Positions 17,970-26,140 of a DNA stretch of 64,000 bases are shown here, piece after piece. How positions within the stretch are numbered: position 1 is the first letter of the stretch; each line of letters starts with the position of its first letter. Both the position numbers and the translations under genes were made by a program. The stretch comes from Acuticoccus kalidii. Lineage in GTDB: Bacteria > Pseudomonadota > Alphaproteobacteria > Rhizobiales > Amorphaceae. A model generated the notes under the pieces. It worked only from the letters and a program-made list of their open reading frames with translations. It did no database searches and had not been told where the DNA came from. The stretch lies in contig NZ_JAKGCS010000015.1 in assembly GCF_021556395.1 (NCBI RefSeq), positions 186,001 through 250,000 of the forward strand, read 5' to 3'.

Positions 17970-19076
17970 ATGGCGCAGTCAGACCTACGTCTGGTTGAGG
18001 GGAGCTCGGTGGACAAGAGCAAAGCGCTCACCGCCGCGATCTCGCAGATCGAGCGTTCCTTCGGCAAAGGCTCCATCATGAAGCTCGGCGCAGGCTCCAC
18101 CATCGAGGTGGAGACGGTGTCGACGGGTTCCCTCGGCCTCGATATCGCGCTGGGCATCGGCGGCCTGCCGAGAGGCCGCATCGTCGAAATCTATGGACCG
18201 GAGTCCTCCGGTAAGACGACGCTCGCGCTTCACACCGTCGCCGAGGCTCAAAAGAAGGGCGGCATCTGCGCCTTCGTCGATGCCGAGCACGCGCTCGACC
18301 CGATCTATGCTCGCAAGCTCGGCGTCCAGGTCGACGACCTTTTGATCTCACAGCCCGACGCCGGCGAGCAGGCGCTCGAAATCGCCGATACGCTGGTCCG
18401 CTCCGGCGCTGTCGACGTTCTCGTCATCGATTCGGTCGCCGCGCTGACGCCGCGCGCCGAGCTCGAGGGTGAGATGGGCGACCAGCTCCCCGGCTTGCAG
18501 GCCCGGTTGATGAGCCAGGCGCTCCGCAAGCTGACGGGCTCGATCGCGCGCAGCCAAACGATGGTGATCTTCATCAACCAGATCCGCATGAAGATCGGTG
18601 TGATGTTCGGCTCCCCGGAGACGACGACGGGCGGCAACGCGCTGAAATTCTACTCCTCGGTTCGCCTCGACATCCGCCGCATCGGCTCGATCAAGGATCG
18701 GGACGAAGTCGTCGGCAACCAGACCCGCGTCAAGGTCGTCAAGAACAAGCTCGCTCCGCCATTCCGCGAGGTCGAGTTCGATATCATGTACGGCGAAGGT
18801 GTCTCCAAGCTGGGTGAGCTTCTCGATCTCGGCGTGAAGGCCGGCATCGTGGAGAAATCCGGGTCGTGGTTCTCCTACGATTCGCAGCGCCTCGGTCAGG
18901 GGCGTGAGAACTCCAAGCAGTTCCTGCGCGACAATCCGGAGATCGCGAACACGATCGAATCGGCGATCCGGCAGAATGCCGGCCTCATCGCCGATAAGAT
19001 CGCCGGCATCGCCGACCCCGATCCCGAGCAGGACATCCCGCCCGACGAAGACGGCGTCTTCCCCGACGAGGCTTGA
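17970..19076 (+). CDS. recA: recombinase RecA
   Basis: RecA (368 aa) forms filaments on single-stranded DNA, catalyses strand exchange and stimulates LexA self-cleavage. Walker A GPESSGKT (76-83), the DNA-binding loops around [19 protein letters not shown] and an acidic C-terminus ([10 protein letters not shown]) are present. The ATG at 17970 is preceded by AAGGGA and matches the alphaproteobacterial N-terminus ([15 protein letters not shown]); an in-frame ATG at 17949 is less likely. A LexA box lies upstream and a hairpin terminator downstream. In many Rhizobiales alaS follows directly; here an eight-gene catabolic and DUF4112 stretch intervenes. Confidence 0.98.
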   Translation: MAQSDLRLVEGSSVDKSKALTAAISQIERSFGKGSIMKLGAGSTIEVETVSTGSLGLDIALGIGGLPRGRIVEIYGPESSGKTTLALHTVAEAQKKGGICAFVDAEHALDPIYARKLGVQVDDLLISQPDAGEQALEIADTLVRSGAVDVLVIDSVAALTPRAELEGEMGDQLPGLQARLMSQALRKLTGSIARSQTMVIFINQIRMKIGVMFGSPETTTGGNALKFYSSVRLDIRRIGSIKDRDEVVGNQTRVKVVKNKLAPPFREVEFDIMYGEGVSKLGELLDLGVKAGIVEKSGSWFSYDSQRLGQGRENSKQFLRDNPEIANTIESAIRQNAGLIADKIAGIADPDPEQDIPPDEDGVFPDEA

Positions 19077-19140
19077 TCGCCGGCGCCGTTCCCCGGAACA
19101 TCCGGCCCCGGAACGGCGCGATCCATCCTGAACCGACCGA

Positions 19141-19172
19141 ACGCCGTGCGGGGCTCCCTCGCGCGGCGTTTT
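19141..19172 (+). terminator. probable Rho-independent terminator after recA
   Basis: ACGCCGTGCG (19141-19150) pairs with CGCGCGGCGT (19160-19169) with one G-T pair, and is followed by TTT. A second inverted repeat, GCGCCGTTCC/GGAACGGCGC (19083-19119), lies closer to recA but lacks a T-tract. Confidence 0.65.
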
Positions 19173-19214
19173 CGCATTGCGCGGCGGCCTCCGGCCGTCA
19201 CGCCGCCGGCACGC

Positions 19215-20669
19215 TCAGAGCAGCTTGGCGCCGAAATTCGTCTCCGGCGTCAACTCCGGCGGGAGCGCAGCGGAATAGCCGGTCCAATCGAACGCATCGC
19301 GCTTCAGGAAGGCCCCGTCGCCCCGCGCGGCGTGGAGCGTCCCGTTCGACATCGCGACGCGGCCGCGTGTGATCACCGTGACCGGCCAGCCGGTGATCGT
19401 CATCCCCTCGAAGGGGGTATAGTCCATCGCATCGTGCATCCCGGCCTGGGTCACGGTCCGCGTCTCCTGCGGATCCCAGATCGCGATATCGGCGTCCGAT
19501 CCCACCGCGATCGTCCCCTTCCGCGGATGAAGACCGAAGATCTTCGCCGCGTTCGTCGCCGTCAGCGCCACGAAGCGGTTCAACGACAGGCGGCCCTTCA
19601 GAACCCCTTCGGAGAACAGGAGCGGGGCGCGCATCTCGATCCCCGGCATCCCGTTCGCGACCTGGTTGAACGCCGGATTCGGCCCGGCCGCGAGCTTGGA
19701 ATCGCCATAACGATAGGGCGCGTGATCGGACGACCAGAGCTGCAGGTTGCCGGCATGGAGATGGCGCCAGAGATCGGCCTGGGTCTTCGCGTCCCTGAGC
19801 GGCGGCGAACAGATGAACTTCGCCCCCTCGGGATCGGGCCGGTCGAGATCCTCCTTGGTGAGGAAGAGATATTGCGGGCACGTCTCGCCGAAGATCGGAT
19901 GGCCGTCGGTGCGCGCGCTCGAGACGAGCCGCGCCCCCTCGTCGGTCGACACGTGCACGATGAGGAGCGGCGCGCCGACGAAATTCGCGAGCCGGATGCC
20001 GCGATGGATCGCCTCCACCTCCGCCGTCGCCGGATGGCTCACCGCGTGATATTTCGCCTGCTTGTAGCCCTTCGCGACGAGGTTTTTCACCATCCACTTG
20101 ATCATCGCGTTGTTTTCGGCGTGCGTCATCGTCAGCGCGCCGTGCTCGCGTGCGGTCACGAGGATGTCGAGCATCATCTCGTCGGAGACGACCATCTTGT
20201 CGTAGGTCATGAAGACCTTGAAGCTCGTGATCCCCTCCGCGAACGCGTGCGGCAGCTCCTCCTTCAACACCGTGTCCGTCGGGTCGGTGATGATGAGGTG
20301 GAAGGAATAATCGAGCACCGATTTCGCCGCGCGCTCACGATAAAGGGCGAGAACGTCGTGGACGGATTGGCCGCGCTGCTGGGCGGCGAAGGGGATGATC
20401 GTCGTATTGCCGCCGAAGAGGGCGGAGACGCTGCCGGAGAGATAATCGTCCGACGTCATCGCGCCGGACGAGGATTCCTGCTCGATATGGCAATGCGACT
20501 CGATCGCGCCGGGCAGCACCAGCTTGCCGGACGCGTCGATCGTCTCCGCGCCGTCCGGCAGGTCCTTCGCGATCGCCGTCACGATGCCGTTCTGCACGCC
20601 GACATCGGCAGCAAAGGTGTCGGACGCGGTGGCGACGGTGCCGCCTTTGATGACGAGGTCGAAGGTCAT
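19215..20669 (-). CDS. hydA: dihydropyrimidinase / D-hydantoinase
   Basis: Zinc cyclic amidohydrolase of 484 aa that hydrolyses dihydropyrimidines and 5-substituted hydantoins to N-carbamoyl (beta- or D-alpha-) amino acids. Metal-site residues are visible: His59 and His61 in ESHCHIE, carbamylatable Lys151 in SFKVFMTYD, His183 in THAEN, His239 in VHVSTDEG and Asp315 in SSDHAPY. SCxH-type or HTHLD forms are more common for the first motif; the ESHCHIE form belongs to a hydantoinase subgroup. It is the last gene of a minus-strand operon that also encodes an N-carbamoyl-D-amino-acid hydrolase and an amino acid importer, supporting a hydantoin-to-D-amino-acid pathway. Confidence 0.9.
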   Translation of the reverse strand: MTFDLVIKGGTVATASDTFAADVGVQNGIVTAIAKDLPDGAETIDASGKLVLPGAIESHCHIEQESSSGAMTSDDYLSGSVSALFGGNTTIIPFAAQQRGQSVHDVLALYRERAAKSVLDYSFHLIITDPTDTVLKEELPHAFAEGITSFKVFMTYDKMVVSDEMMLDILVTAREHGALTMTHAENNAMIKWMVKNLVAKGYKQAKYHAVSHPATAEVEAIHRGIRLANFVGAPLLIVHVSTDEGARLVSSARTDGHPIFGETCPQYLFLTKEDLDRPDPEGAKFICSPPLRDAKTQADLWRHLHAGNLQLWSSDHAPYRYGDSKLAAGPNPAFNQVANGMPGIEMRAPLLFSEGVLKGRLSLNRFVALTATNAAKIFGLHPRKGTIAVGSDADIAIWDPQETRTVTQAGMHDAMDYTPFEGMTITGWPVTVITRGRVAMSNGTLHAARGDGAFLKRDAFDWTGYSAALPPELTPETNFGAKLL

Positions 20670-20807
20670 GGCGATTCTCTCGGTGCAGGCGGAAGGCCGG
20701 GACTGCGTTCACGCGCCCGTCTCGGCGACGCGGGTCACGCATTTATCGAGCGCGCGCGCCGGTGCGGACAAGGCGCGACGCGCGCAAAGGTGCGGCCGGA
20801 ACGCGCT

Positions 20808-21449
20808 CTAGCCGTCGGCCTTGGTCGTTTCGGCGAGGGTCGTCCAATCGGGGATCGGCAGATCGTAGGGTTCGCCGAGCCTTGCATAAGACGTCGCGTG
20901 GAGGCGGGCGACCGGATCCCAATGGGGCACGGTGAGGCGCTTGGTGTCGGGATCGAACAGCCCGTCACGGGCGGCGATCGCCTTCACCTCCCCCATCAGC
21001 AGCGAGCGGGCGGGCCCGACCTCGACGATCTGATAGACCGCGCACTCGAGCGCGATCGGCGCCTCCGCGATGCGCGGCACGGCGATCGTCACGCCGGGGG
21101 CCGTCGTGAGCCCGACGGCCTCCGTCTCACTAATGCCGGGCGGGAAGGCGGCGGCGGTCTCCACCATCTTCGGCGCCAGCGCGTGGTCGGCCAGGTTCAC
21201 CGTGAAGGCTCCCGCCGCGCGTGCGTTGACGAGGGTGTCCTTCTGGGCGCCGCCTTCGCGCAGATCGAGGCCGACGATCACGAGCGGCGGCGTCTGGGAG
21301 AAGACGTTGAAGAAGCTATAGGGCGCGGCATTCACCGCCCCCGTCTCGTCGACCGTGGTGATCCAGGCGACCGGCCGCGGAACCACCGCGGCGCACAGCA
21401 TCTTATAGCGCTCCTGCGCCGTCAGCGCGTCGCACGTGAAGACGGCCAT
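20808..21449 (-). CDS. flavin reductase-like protein (FMN-binding split-barrel)
   Basis: A 213-residue member of the flavin reductase-like/flavoredoxin family, which binds FMN and either reduces free flavin with NAD(P)H or works as an oxidoreductase. Family features are VVPRPVAWITTVD near the N-terminus, the NAAPYSFFNVFSQTPP segment that binds FMN, and GEVKAI in the C-terminal half. The start overlaps the carbamoylase stop by one base. No monooxygenase that would use its reduced flavin is seen in the operon, so its role in hydantoin metabolism is unexplained. Confidence 0.82.
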   Translation of the reverse strand: MAVFTCDALTAQERYKMLCAAVVPRPVAWITTVDETGAVNAAPYSFFNVFSQTPPLVIVGLDLREGGAQKDTLVNARAAGAFTVNLADHALAPKMVETAAAFPPGISETEAVGLTTAPGVTIAVPRIAEAPIALECAVYQIVEVGPARSLLMGEVKAIAARDGLFDPDTKRLTVPHWDPVARLHATSYARLGEPYDLPIPDWTTLAETTKADG

Positions 21450-22372
21450 CAGGCGCGCTCGACGCCGGTCTGGGACGTGATGCGGCCATAATGCTCGACC
21501 CGGCGGTGCCGCTTGAAGTCGAAGATCGTCTCCTTGCCGAACACCGTCTCGTCGAGATCGCAGACATAGTCGATCAACTCGTCCCCCTCGGTCTTCGATT
21601 CGGCGACCACCTTCCCGTTCGGGTCGACGATGACGCTGCCGGCGAGGAGTGGATGCCCGTCTTCGTCGCCCGCCTTCGCCACCGCGACGACGAACGTCGC
21701 GTTCTGATAGGCGCCGGCCTGGAGGACGAGGCGGTGATGGAAGAGGCGCTCTTCCGGCCCCTCCTGCCCCTTCTGGCTGTTCACCGAAGGCGTGTTGTAG
21801 CCGAGAATGACCATCTCGACGCCCTGAAGGCCCATCACGCGGTAGGTCTCCGGCCAGCGGCGGTCATTGCAGATGCACATGCCGATCACGCCGCCGAGCG
21901 CGTCCCACACGGGAAAGCCGAGATCGCCAGGCTCGAAATAGCGCTTTTCGAGGTGCTGGAAGGCGCGGTCGGGGTCGAACTCGTCGTGCCCCGGAAGGTG
22001 CACCTTGCGGTACTTGCCGACGATATTGCCCTCGCGATCGGTCAGGATCGACGTGTTGAAGTGATGCCCGTCGGGCGTCAGCTCGGCGTAGCCGAAGGAG
22101 ATCGCGATACCGAGCGCCTTGGCGCGGTCGAACAACGGCTGCACGGCCGCGTTCGGCATCTCGGCCTCGAACCAGGTGTCCACCTCGGCCTGGTCGGTCA
22201 TGTACCAGCGGGGGAAGAAGGTCGTGAGGGCGAGCTCGGGAAAGACGACGAGATCGCACGATTTGCCGGCCGCCTCTTCGAGCAGCGCGATCATCCGGGC
22301 GACGACGGCCTCGCGGGATTCGGCTTTCTGGATCGGGCCGAGCTGAGCGGCGCCTACATGAACGGGTCTCAT
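21449..22372 (-). CDS. N-carbamoyl-D-amino-acid hydrolase (nitrilase superfamily)
   Basis: Nitrilase-superfamily amidase of 307 aa, matching D-carbamoylases (304 aa in Agrobacterium), which convert N-carbamoyl-D-amino acids to D-amino acid, CO2 and ammonia. The catalytic triad is Glu46 (VFPELAL), Lys123 (YRKVHLPG) and Cys168 in CICNDRRWPE, the signature of the D-specific enzymes. It sits between amino acid ABC permease genes (9 bases upstream) and a flavin reductase-like gene (1-base overlap), with the hydantoinase two genes downstream. This gives a coherent uptake-and-hydrolysis operon. Confidence 0.9.
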   Translation of the reverse strand: MRPVHVGAAQLGPIQKAESREAVVARMIALLEEAAGKSCDLVVFPELALTTFFPRWYMTDQAEVDTWFEAEMPNAAVQPLFDRAKALGIAISFGYAELTPDGHHFNTSILTDREGNIVGKYRKVHLPGHDEFDPDRAFQHLEKRYFEPGDLGFPVWDALGGVIGMCICNDRRWPETYRVMGLQGVEMVILGYNTPSVNSQKGQEGPEERLFHHRLVLQAGAYQNATFVVAVAKAGDEDGHPLLAGSVIVDPNGKVVAESKTEGDELIDYVCDLDETVFGKETIFDFKRHRRVEHYGRITSQTGVERA

Positions 22373-22381
22373 AGTGGGTCC

Positions 22382-23047
22382 TTACGCGGCGATGCGGCGT
22401 TCGAGGCGGCTGACGAGCCGCACCAGAGGCCACAAGATCACGAGATATATGCCAGCCGCCGCCACGATGGGCGAGGCATTGTAGGTGACGGAGCGCGCCA
22501 TATCCGCCTGATAGAGCAATTCGGCGAGCGAGACGACACTCGCGATCGAGGTGAGCTTCACCACCTCGACCGTGTTCGAGACGAGATCCGGCAGCACGTT
22601 GCGCACGGCCTGCGGCAGGACGACGTAGAGCATCGTCTGCCCCGCCCCGAGCCCGGTCGAGCGTGCCGCTTCGGACTGGCCACGCCCGATCGACAGGATT
22701 CCGGCGCGATAGATCTCGCCATAATATGCGGCGTTGTTGAGGAGGAAGGCGATCGCCACCGCCTCGAACGGGGACGGCCGGATCCCGGCAAAGGGCAGCC
22801 CCGCATAGACGAAGATCAGAAGGACGATCGGCGGCAGCGCCCGGAAAAGGTCGACGAAGGCGATCGACGGCCAGCGCACGATCCGCCGCTCCGACAGCGA
22901 CAGGAGTGCCGCCCCGATCCCCGCGAGAAGGCCGATCGGGATGACGACGAGGCAGATCAGCCCGGTCATCACGAGCCCTTCGAGAAGCATCGGCCAGGCT
23001 TGGCGCATGATGTCGAAATCGAAGAATTGTTGGCGAATCGCATCCAT
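22382..23047 (-). CDS. polar amino acid ABC transporter permease (HisM/GlnP family)
   Basis: Inner-membrane permease, 221 aa, of the His/Glu/Gln/Arg ABC family. The typical segment LFRALPPIVLLIFVYAGLP and the loop SIGRGQSEAARSTGLGAGQTM (EAA-type contact with the ATPase) are present, followed by LPQAVRNVLP. It pairs with the permease gene immediately upstream, ending 9 bases before the carbamoylase start. In this operon the cargo could be a D-amino acid, an N-carbamoyl amino acid or a hydantoin; the family alone suggests a polar amino acid. Confidence 0.9.
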   Translation of the reverse strand: MDAIRQQFFDFDIMRQAWPMLLEGLVMTGLICLVVIPIGLLAGIGAALLSLSERRIVRWPSIAFVDLFRALPPIVLLIFVYAGLPFAGIRPSPFEAVAIAFLLNNAAYYGEIYRAGILSIGRGQSEAARSTGLGAGQTMLYVVLPQAVRNVLPDLVSNTVEVVKLTSIASVVSLAELLYQADMARSVTYNASPIVAAAGIYLVILWPLVRLVSRLERRIAA

Positions 23048-23056
23048 CGTTGGGCC

Positions 23057-23761
23057 TCAGGCGTGCCGCCATTTGAAGCGGCTCTCGAGCCACCGCGCGA
23101 CGACGACGAACGGCAGGAACAGGATCACATAGGCGATCGCCGCCATCATCAGCGGCGTCGCGCTGCCGGAGAAGGATTGCGCCGTCGTCGCCGCGCCGAG
23201 CACGTCGGACAGGCCGATCACCATGCCGAGCGCGGTGGATTTCGTCACCGCGATCGCCCGATTGGTGAGCGGCGGCACGGTGAGTCGCACCGCCTGCGGG
23301 AGGATCACCGACAGGAGCGTCTGCGTGAAGCTGAGCCCCGTGGAGCGCGCCGCCTGCCATTGGCCGGGCGCCACCGAGAGGATGCCCGCCCAGAAGATCT
23401 CTTCGGCGAACGCGGCGAGGGCGAGGGTCAGAACGATCCAGATCACCGCGAAGGCCGAGAGCGACACACCGACATTCGGCAGGCCGAAATAGGCGATCAG
23501 GATGAGAACGAGCGGCGGCAGCGCCCGCAGGATGTCAGCGAAGCAGACGATGAGGACGTTGAGCGGCCGGACGCGATAGGCGCGCAGGCAAGCGAGCGCG
23601 AGGCCGAGAAGAATGCCGCTGACGACGACGAGAACGGCGAGCTGGAGCGTCACCACGAACCCGTCGAGGATTGCGGGCAGATAGCGCTCCATCACCGCTG
23701 CGTTGAAGTAGGTCTCGATGAAGCGCTCGCCGGGCGTCATCGTCGTCGCCGCCTCGTCCAT
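23057..23761 (-). CDS. polar amino acid ABC transporter permease
   Basis: Second permease subunit of the same importer, 234 aa, with the family segments ILRALPPLVLILIAYFGLP and SVAPGQWQAARSTGLSFTQTL followed by ILPQAVRL. Its start overlaps the ATPase stop by one base and it ends nine bases before the next permease, so the three are co-translated. Two distinct permease genes imply a heterodimeric channel as in HisQM. Confidence 0.9.
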   Translation of the reverse strand: MDEAATTMTPGERFIETYFNAAVMERYLPAILDGFVVTLQLAVLVVVSGILLGLALACLRAYRVRPLNVLIVCFADILRALPPLVLILIAYFGLPNVGVSLSAFAVIWIVLTLALAAFAEEIFWAGILSVAPGQWQAARSTGLSFTQTLLSVILPQAVRLTVPPLTNRAIAVTKSTALGMVIGLSDVLGAATTAQSFSGSATPLMMAAIAYVILFLPFVVVARWLESRFKWRHA

Positions 23762-24516
23762 CAGTGTTTCACCCGCGACAGGAAGGCTTGCGTGCGCGCC
23801 TCGCGCGGAGCGCCGAACACGGCCGATGGCGGCCCCTCCTCCACGATGACGCCGCCGTCCATGAAGACCACGCGGTCCGCGGCCTCCGCGGCGAAGCGCA
23901 TCTCGTGACTGACGACGAGCATCGTCATCCCCGCCGCCCGCACCTTGCGCATCACGTCGAGAACATCGCCGACGAGCTCGGGATCGAGCGCCGAGGTCGG
24001 CTCGTCGAAGAGCATCACCTTCGGCTCGAGCGCCAAGGCGCGGGCGATCGCGACGCGCTGTTGCTGGCCGCCCGACAGCTCGGCGGGATAGGCGGCGGCC
24101 TTGTCGGCGAGGCCGACGTCCGCGAGCGCCGCCATCGCTTTCTCCCTCGCCGCGGCGCGCGACAGCCGCGAGACCTTCACGAGCGCCAGCGTCACGTTTC
24201 CGAGCGCCGTCTTGTGCGGGTAGAGATTGAAGGACTGGAACACCATGCCGATCCGCCGGCGCGCCTTGTTGAGGTCGACGCTGGGGGCCGTGATATCCTC
24301 CCCCTCGACGATCACCGCCCCCGAGGTCGGCTCTTCGAGGCGGTTGCAGCAGCGCAACAGCGTGCTCTTGCCCGATCCCGAGGGCCCGATGAGAAACACC
24401 ATCTCACCGGGCTTCACCTTGAGGTCGATGCCCTTCAGAACGTCGAGCGGGCCGTAGCTCTTATGGAGCGCGATCAATTCGAGGATCGAGCCGCGCTCCG
24501 CTCTCGCGTCGCTCAC
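23761..24516 (-). CDS. polar amino acid ABC transporter ATP-binding protein
   Basis: ATPase subunit of the GlnQ/HisP type. Walker [10 protein letters not shown]-loop [17 protein letters not shown], signature LSGGQQQR, Walker [15 protein letters not shown] and switch histidine VSHEM are intact. The start is uncertain. A GTG at 24516 (251 aa, family-typical length) lies eight bases after the binding-protein stop. In-frame ATG at 24558 and TTG at 24567 would overlap the preceding gene by about 40 bases. I prefer the GTG. It is followed by two permease genes with minimal spacing. Confidence 0.9.
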   Translation of the reverse strand: MSDARAERGSILELIALHKSYGPLDVLKGIDLKVKPGEMVFLIGPSGSGKSTLLRCCNRLEEPTSGAVIVEGEDITAPSVDLNKARRRIGMVFQSFNLYPHKTALGNVTLALVKVSRLSRAAAREKAMAALADVGLADKAAAYPAELSGGQQQRVAIARALALEPKVMLFDEPTSALDPELVGDVLDVMRKVRAAGMTMLVVSHEMRFAAEAADRVVFMDGGVIVEEGPPSAVFGAPREARTQAFLSRVKH

Positions 24517-24523
24517 GAGCCGG

Positions 24524-25369
24524 TCAGCCGCAATCGAGCTCGTGCTCGGTCTCGTCATAGCCGGCAAAACCCGGCTGCCCGAAGCCCTTGAGGGGCGTGA
24601 CCGGCGTCGAGCCCTCCGGAGGGGTCACGCCGAACCACTTTTCCGAAAGCGCGGCGATGGTGCCGTCGGCCTTCATGCACTCGATCACGCGCTCGACCTT
24701 GTCGCGCGTTTCCGCGTCGTCCTTGCGGAAGGGCATCCCCCAGACGAGGCCGGTCGAGTGGAGATAGGACAAAGCGAGCTGCGGGTTCTTCTTCACCGCC
24801 CAGGCCGAGACCGTGTTGCCCGCCACATTGGCATCGGCGCGGCCGGCGAGCACCGCCTGGATCGCGTCGGTGTTGGTGCCGTAGCTCTCGACGGTCCAAC
24901 CGATCTCATCGGCGAGACTACGCACCCAGGCATCGTAGGCCGAGCCCTTGTTGACGGCGATCGTCTTGCCTTCGAACTGCGCGAGGTCGGTGAACTCCTC
25001 CGTGCCGGCCTTCACCACGAACTGAAAGTCGGTGTCGAGATAGCCCTCGGAGAAAAGCACGTTGTCGGCGCGCTCCTCGGTGATCGTCGTCGGGGCGACG
25101 ATGAAATCGTAGGTGCCTGCCTGCAGGCCCGGCAGGAGGCCCGAAAATTGCGCGGCGGTGATGTCCATCTCGACGCCGAGACGTTCGCCGATCTCGTTCG
25201 CGAGGTCGACATTGAAGCCTTCAATACCGCCGCCGAGCTTGGGCATCGCGTGCGGTGCGAAGGTGCCGTCGAGGGCAACTTTGTAGGTGTCCTGCGCGCT
25301 CGCAGTGCCGACGCTCGCCATCAAGGCGAGGCCGCAGACCGAAAGCAGGACGCGCCGAGCCATCGTCAT
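24524..25369 (-). CDS. polar amino acid ABC transporter substrate-binding protein
   Basis: Periplasmic binding protein, 281 aa, of the HisJ/GlnH family (SBP_bac_3). A signal peptide ends at about TASAQ (residues 22-26). Family features include [20 protein letters not shown] and the [20 protein letters not shown] hinge region. GGAG lies seven bases before the ATG at 25369. It is the first gene of a seven-gene operon that continues with ATPase, two permeases, carbamoylase, flavin reductase-like protein and hydantoinase, so the promoter should lie in the divergent region up to 25609. The ligand is unknown. Confidence 0.9.
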   Translation of the reverse strand: MTMARRVLLSVCGLALMASVGTASAQDTYKVALDGTFAPHAMPKLGGGIEGFNVDLANEIGERLGVEMDITAAQFSGLLPGLQAGTYDFIVAPTTITEERADNVLFSEGYLDTDFQFVVKAGTEEFTDLAQFEGKTIAVNKGSAYDAWVRSLADEIGWTVESYGTNTDAIQAVLAGRADANVAGNTVSAWAVKKNPQLALSYLHSTGLVWGMPFRKDDAETRDKVERVIECMKADGTIAALSEKWFGVTPPEGSTPVTPLKGFGQPGFAGYDETEHELDCG

Positions 25370-25609
25370 GGAGTTTCTCCCTGTGACGTTTATCCGTCAT
25401 GGGGGGACTAGCGAAAGCCGTGCCAATCCATACATTTTCATAGATCTGGCGAAAACAACGGCGAAACGCGACGCATCGCGGGCCGATCGGTCCGGCGACA
25501 GGCGGCGTTCGACCGTGCGGCGCTGTGCAATCCGCGGCCAGGCCGGTCACGCGCCCTGGGAACCTATTCCCCGCGTGCCGTATTTCCACATGGCAAGGAG
25601 AGGTTGACC

Positions 25610-26017
25610 ATGGCGCGAACGATCACGTTGGACCGTTTGAACGGCGACCGGGCCTTTGGTGACCGGAATCGCCGCACCCCGTCGAGCGAAGAGCTCGACA
25701 ATATCGCTCATTGGCTGGACTCGAAGTTCAGCATTTTCGGCATCCGCTTCGGTATCGAGCCCATTTTGGGCATCGTGCCGGGCGTCGGCGATCTCGTCGG
25801 CCTCGGGATGTCGAGTTATCTGCTGCTTCAGGCGTATCGCATGGGCGTGCGCAAGCGCACGATGGCGCGAATGATCGCCAACGTCGCAGGGGATACCGTA
25901 TTCGGCTCGATCCCCGTTCTCGGCACGGTCGTCGACGTGTTCTGGAAGGCGAACCGGGCCAATATGCAACTTCTGAAGCGCGACCTCGAGCGCGGGAATC
26001 TCCGCTCCCGCACCTGA
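25610..26017 (+). CDS. DUF4112-family protein
   Basis: Small protein of 135 aa matching the DUF4112 family, function unknown. The diagnostic region is FGIEPILGIVPGVGDLVGLGMSS, followed by an amphipathic YRMGVRKRTMARMIANV and a second PVLGTVVDVFWKANRAN segment, consistent with a membrane-associated protein. AAGGAGAGG precedes the ATG. A GGAAC at 25559 followed 15 bases later by CGTA weakly resembles an EcfG (general stress) promoter, but the spacing is one or two bases short. It is divergent from the amino acid transporter operon and shares a terminator with alaS. Confidence 0.8.
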   Translation: MARTITLDRLNGDRAFGDRNRRTPSSEELDNIAHWLDSKFSIFGIRFGIEPILGIVPGVGDLVGLGMSSYLLLQAYRMGVRKRTMARMIANVAGDTVFGSIPVLGTVVDVFWKANRANMQLLKRDLERGNLRSRT

Positions 26018-26071
26018 CGCCGCTCATTCTTCGCCTCTGCGCCTGACGGCGCTTAGTGCACGGCGAACGAA

Positions 26072-26099
26072 AAAACGGCCCCGGAGACGGGGCCGTTTT
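26072..26099. terminator. bidirectional terminator between DUF4112 gene and alaS
   Basis: AAAACGGCCCC (26072-26082) and GGGGCCGTTTT (26089-26099) form an 11-bp perfect stem with A and T tracts on either side, so it can act as a terminator in both directions. It lies between the 3' ends of two convergent genes. Confidence 0.88.
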
Positions 26100-26140
26100 G
26101 CTGTCTGGCCTGCGGCGTAGCGGCGGACGACGGGGGCGCG

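Noticed and set aside
21491..23908. 805-codon plus-strand open frame
   Set aside because: It runs antisense to the carbamoylase and two ABC permease genes and has the charged, motif-free composition of GC-rich shadow frames.
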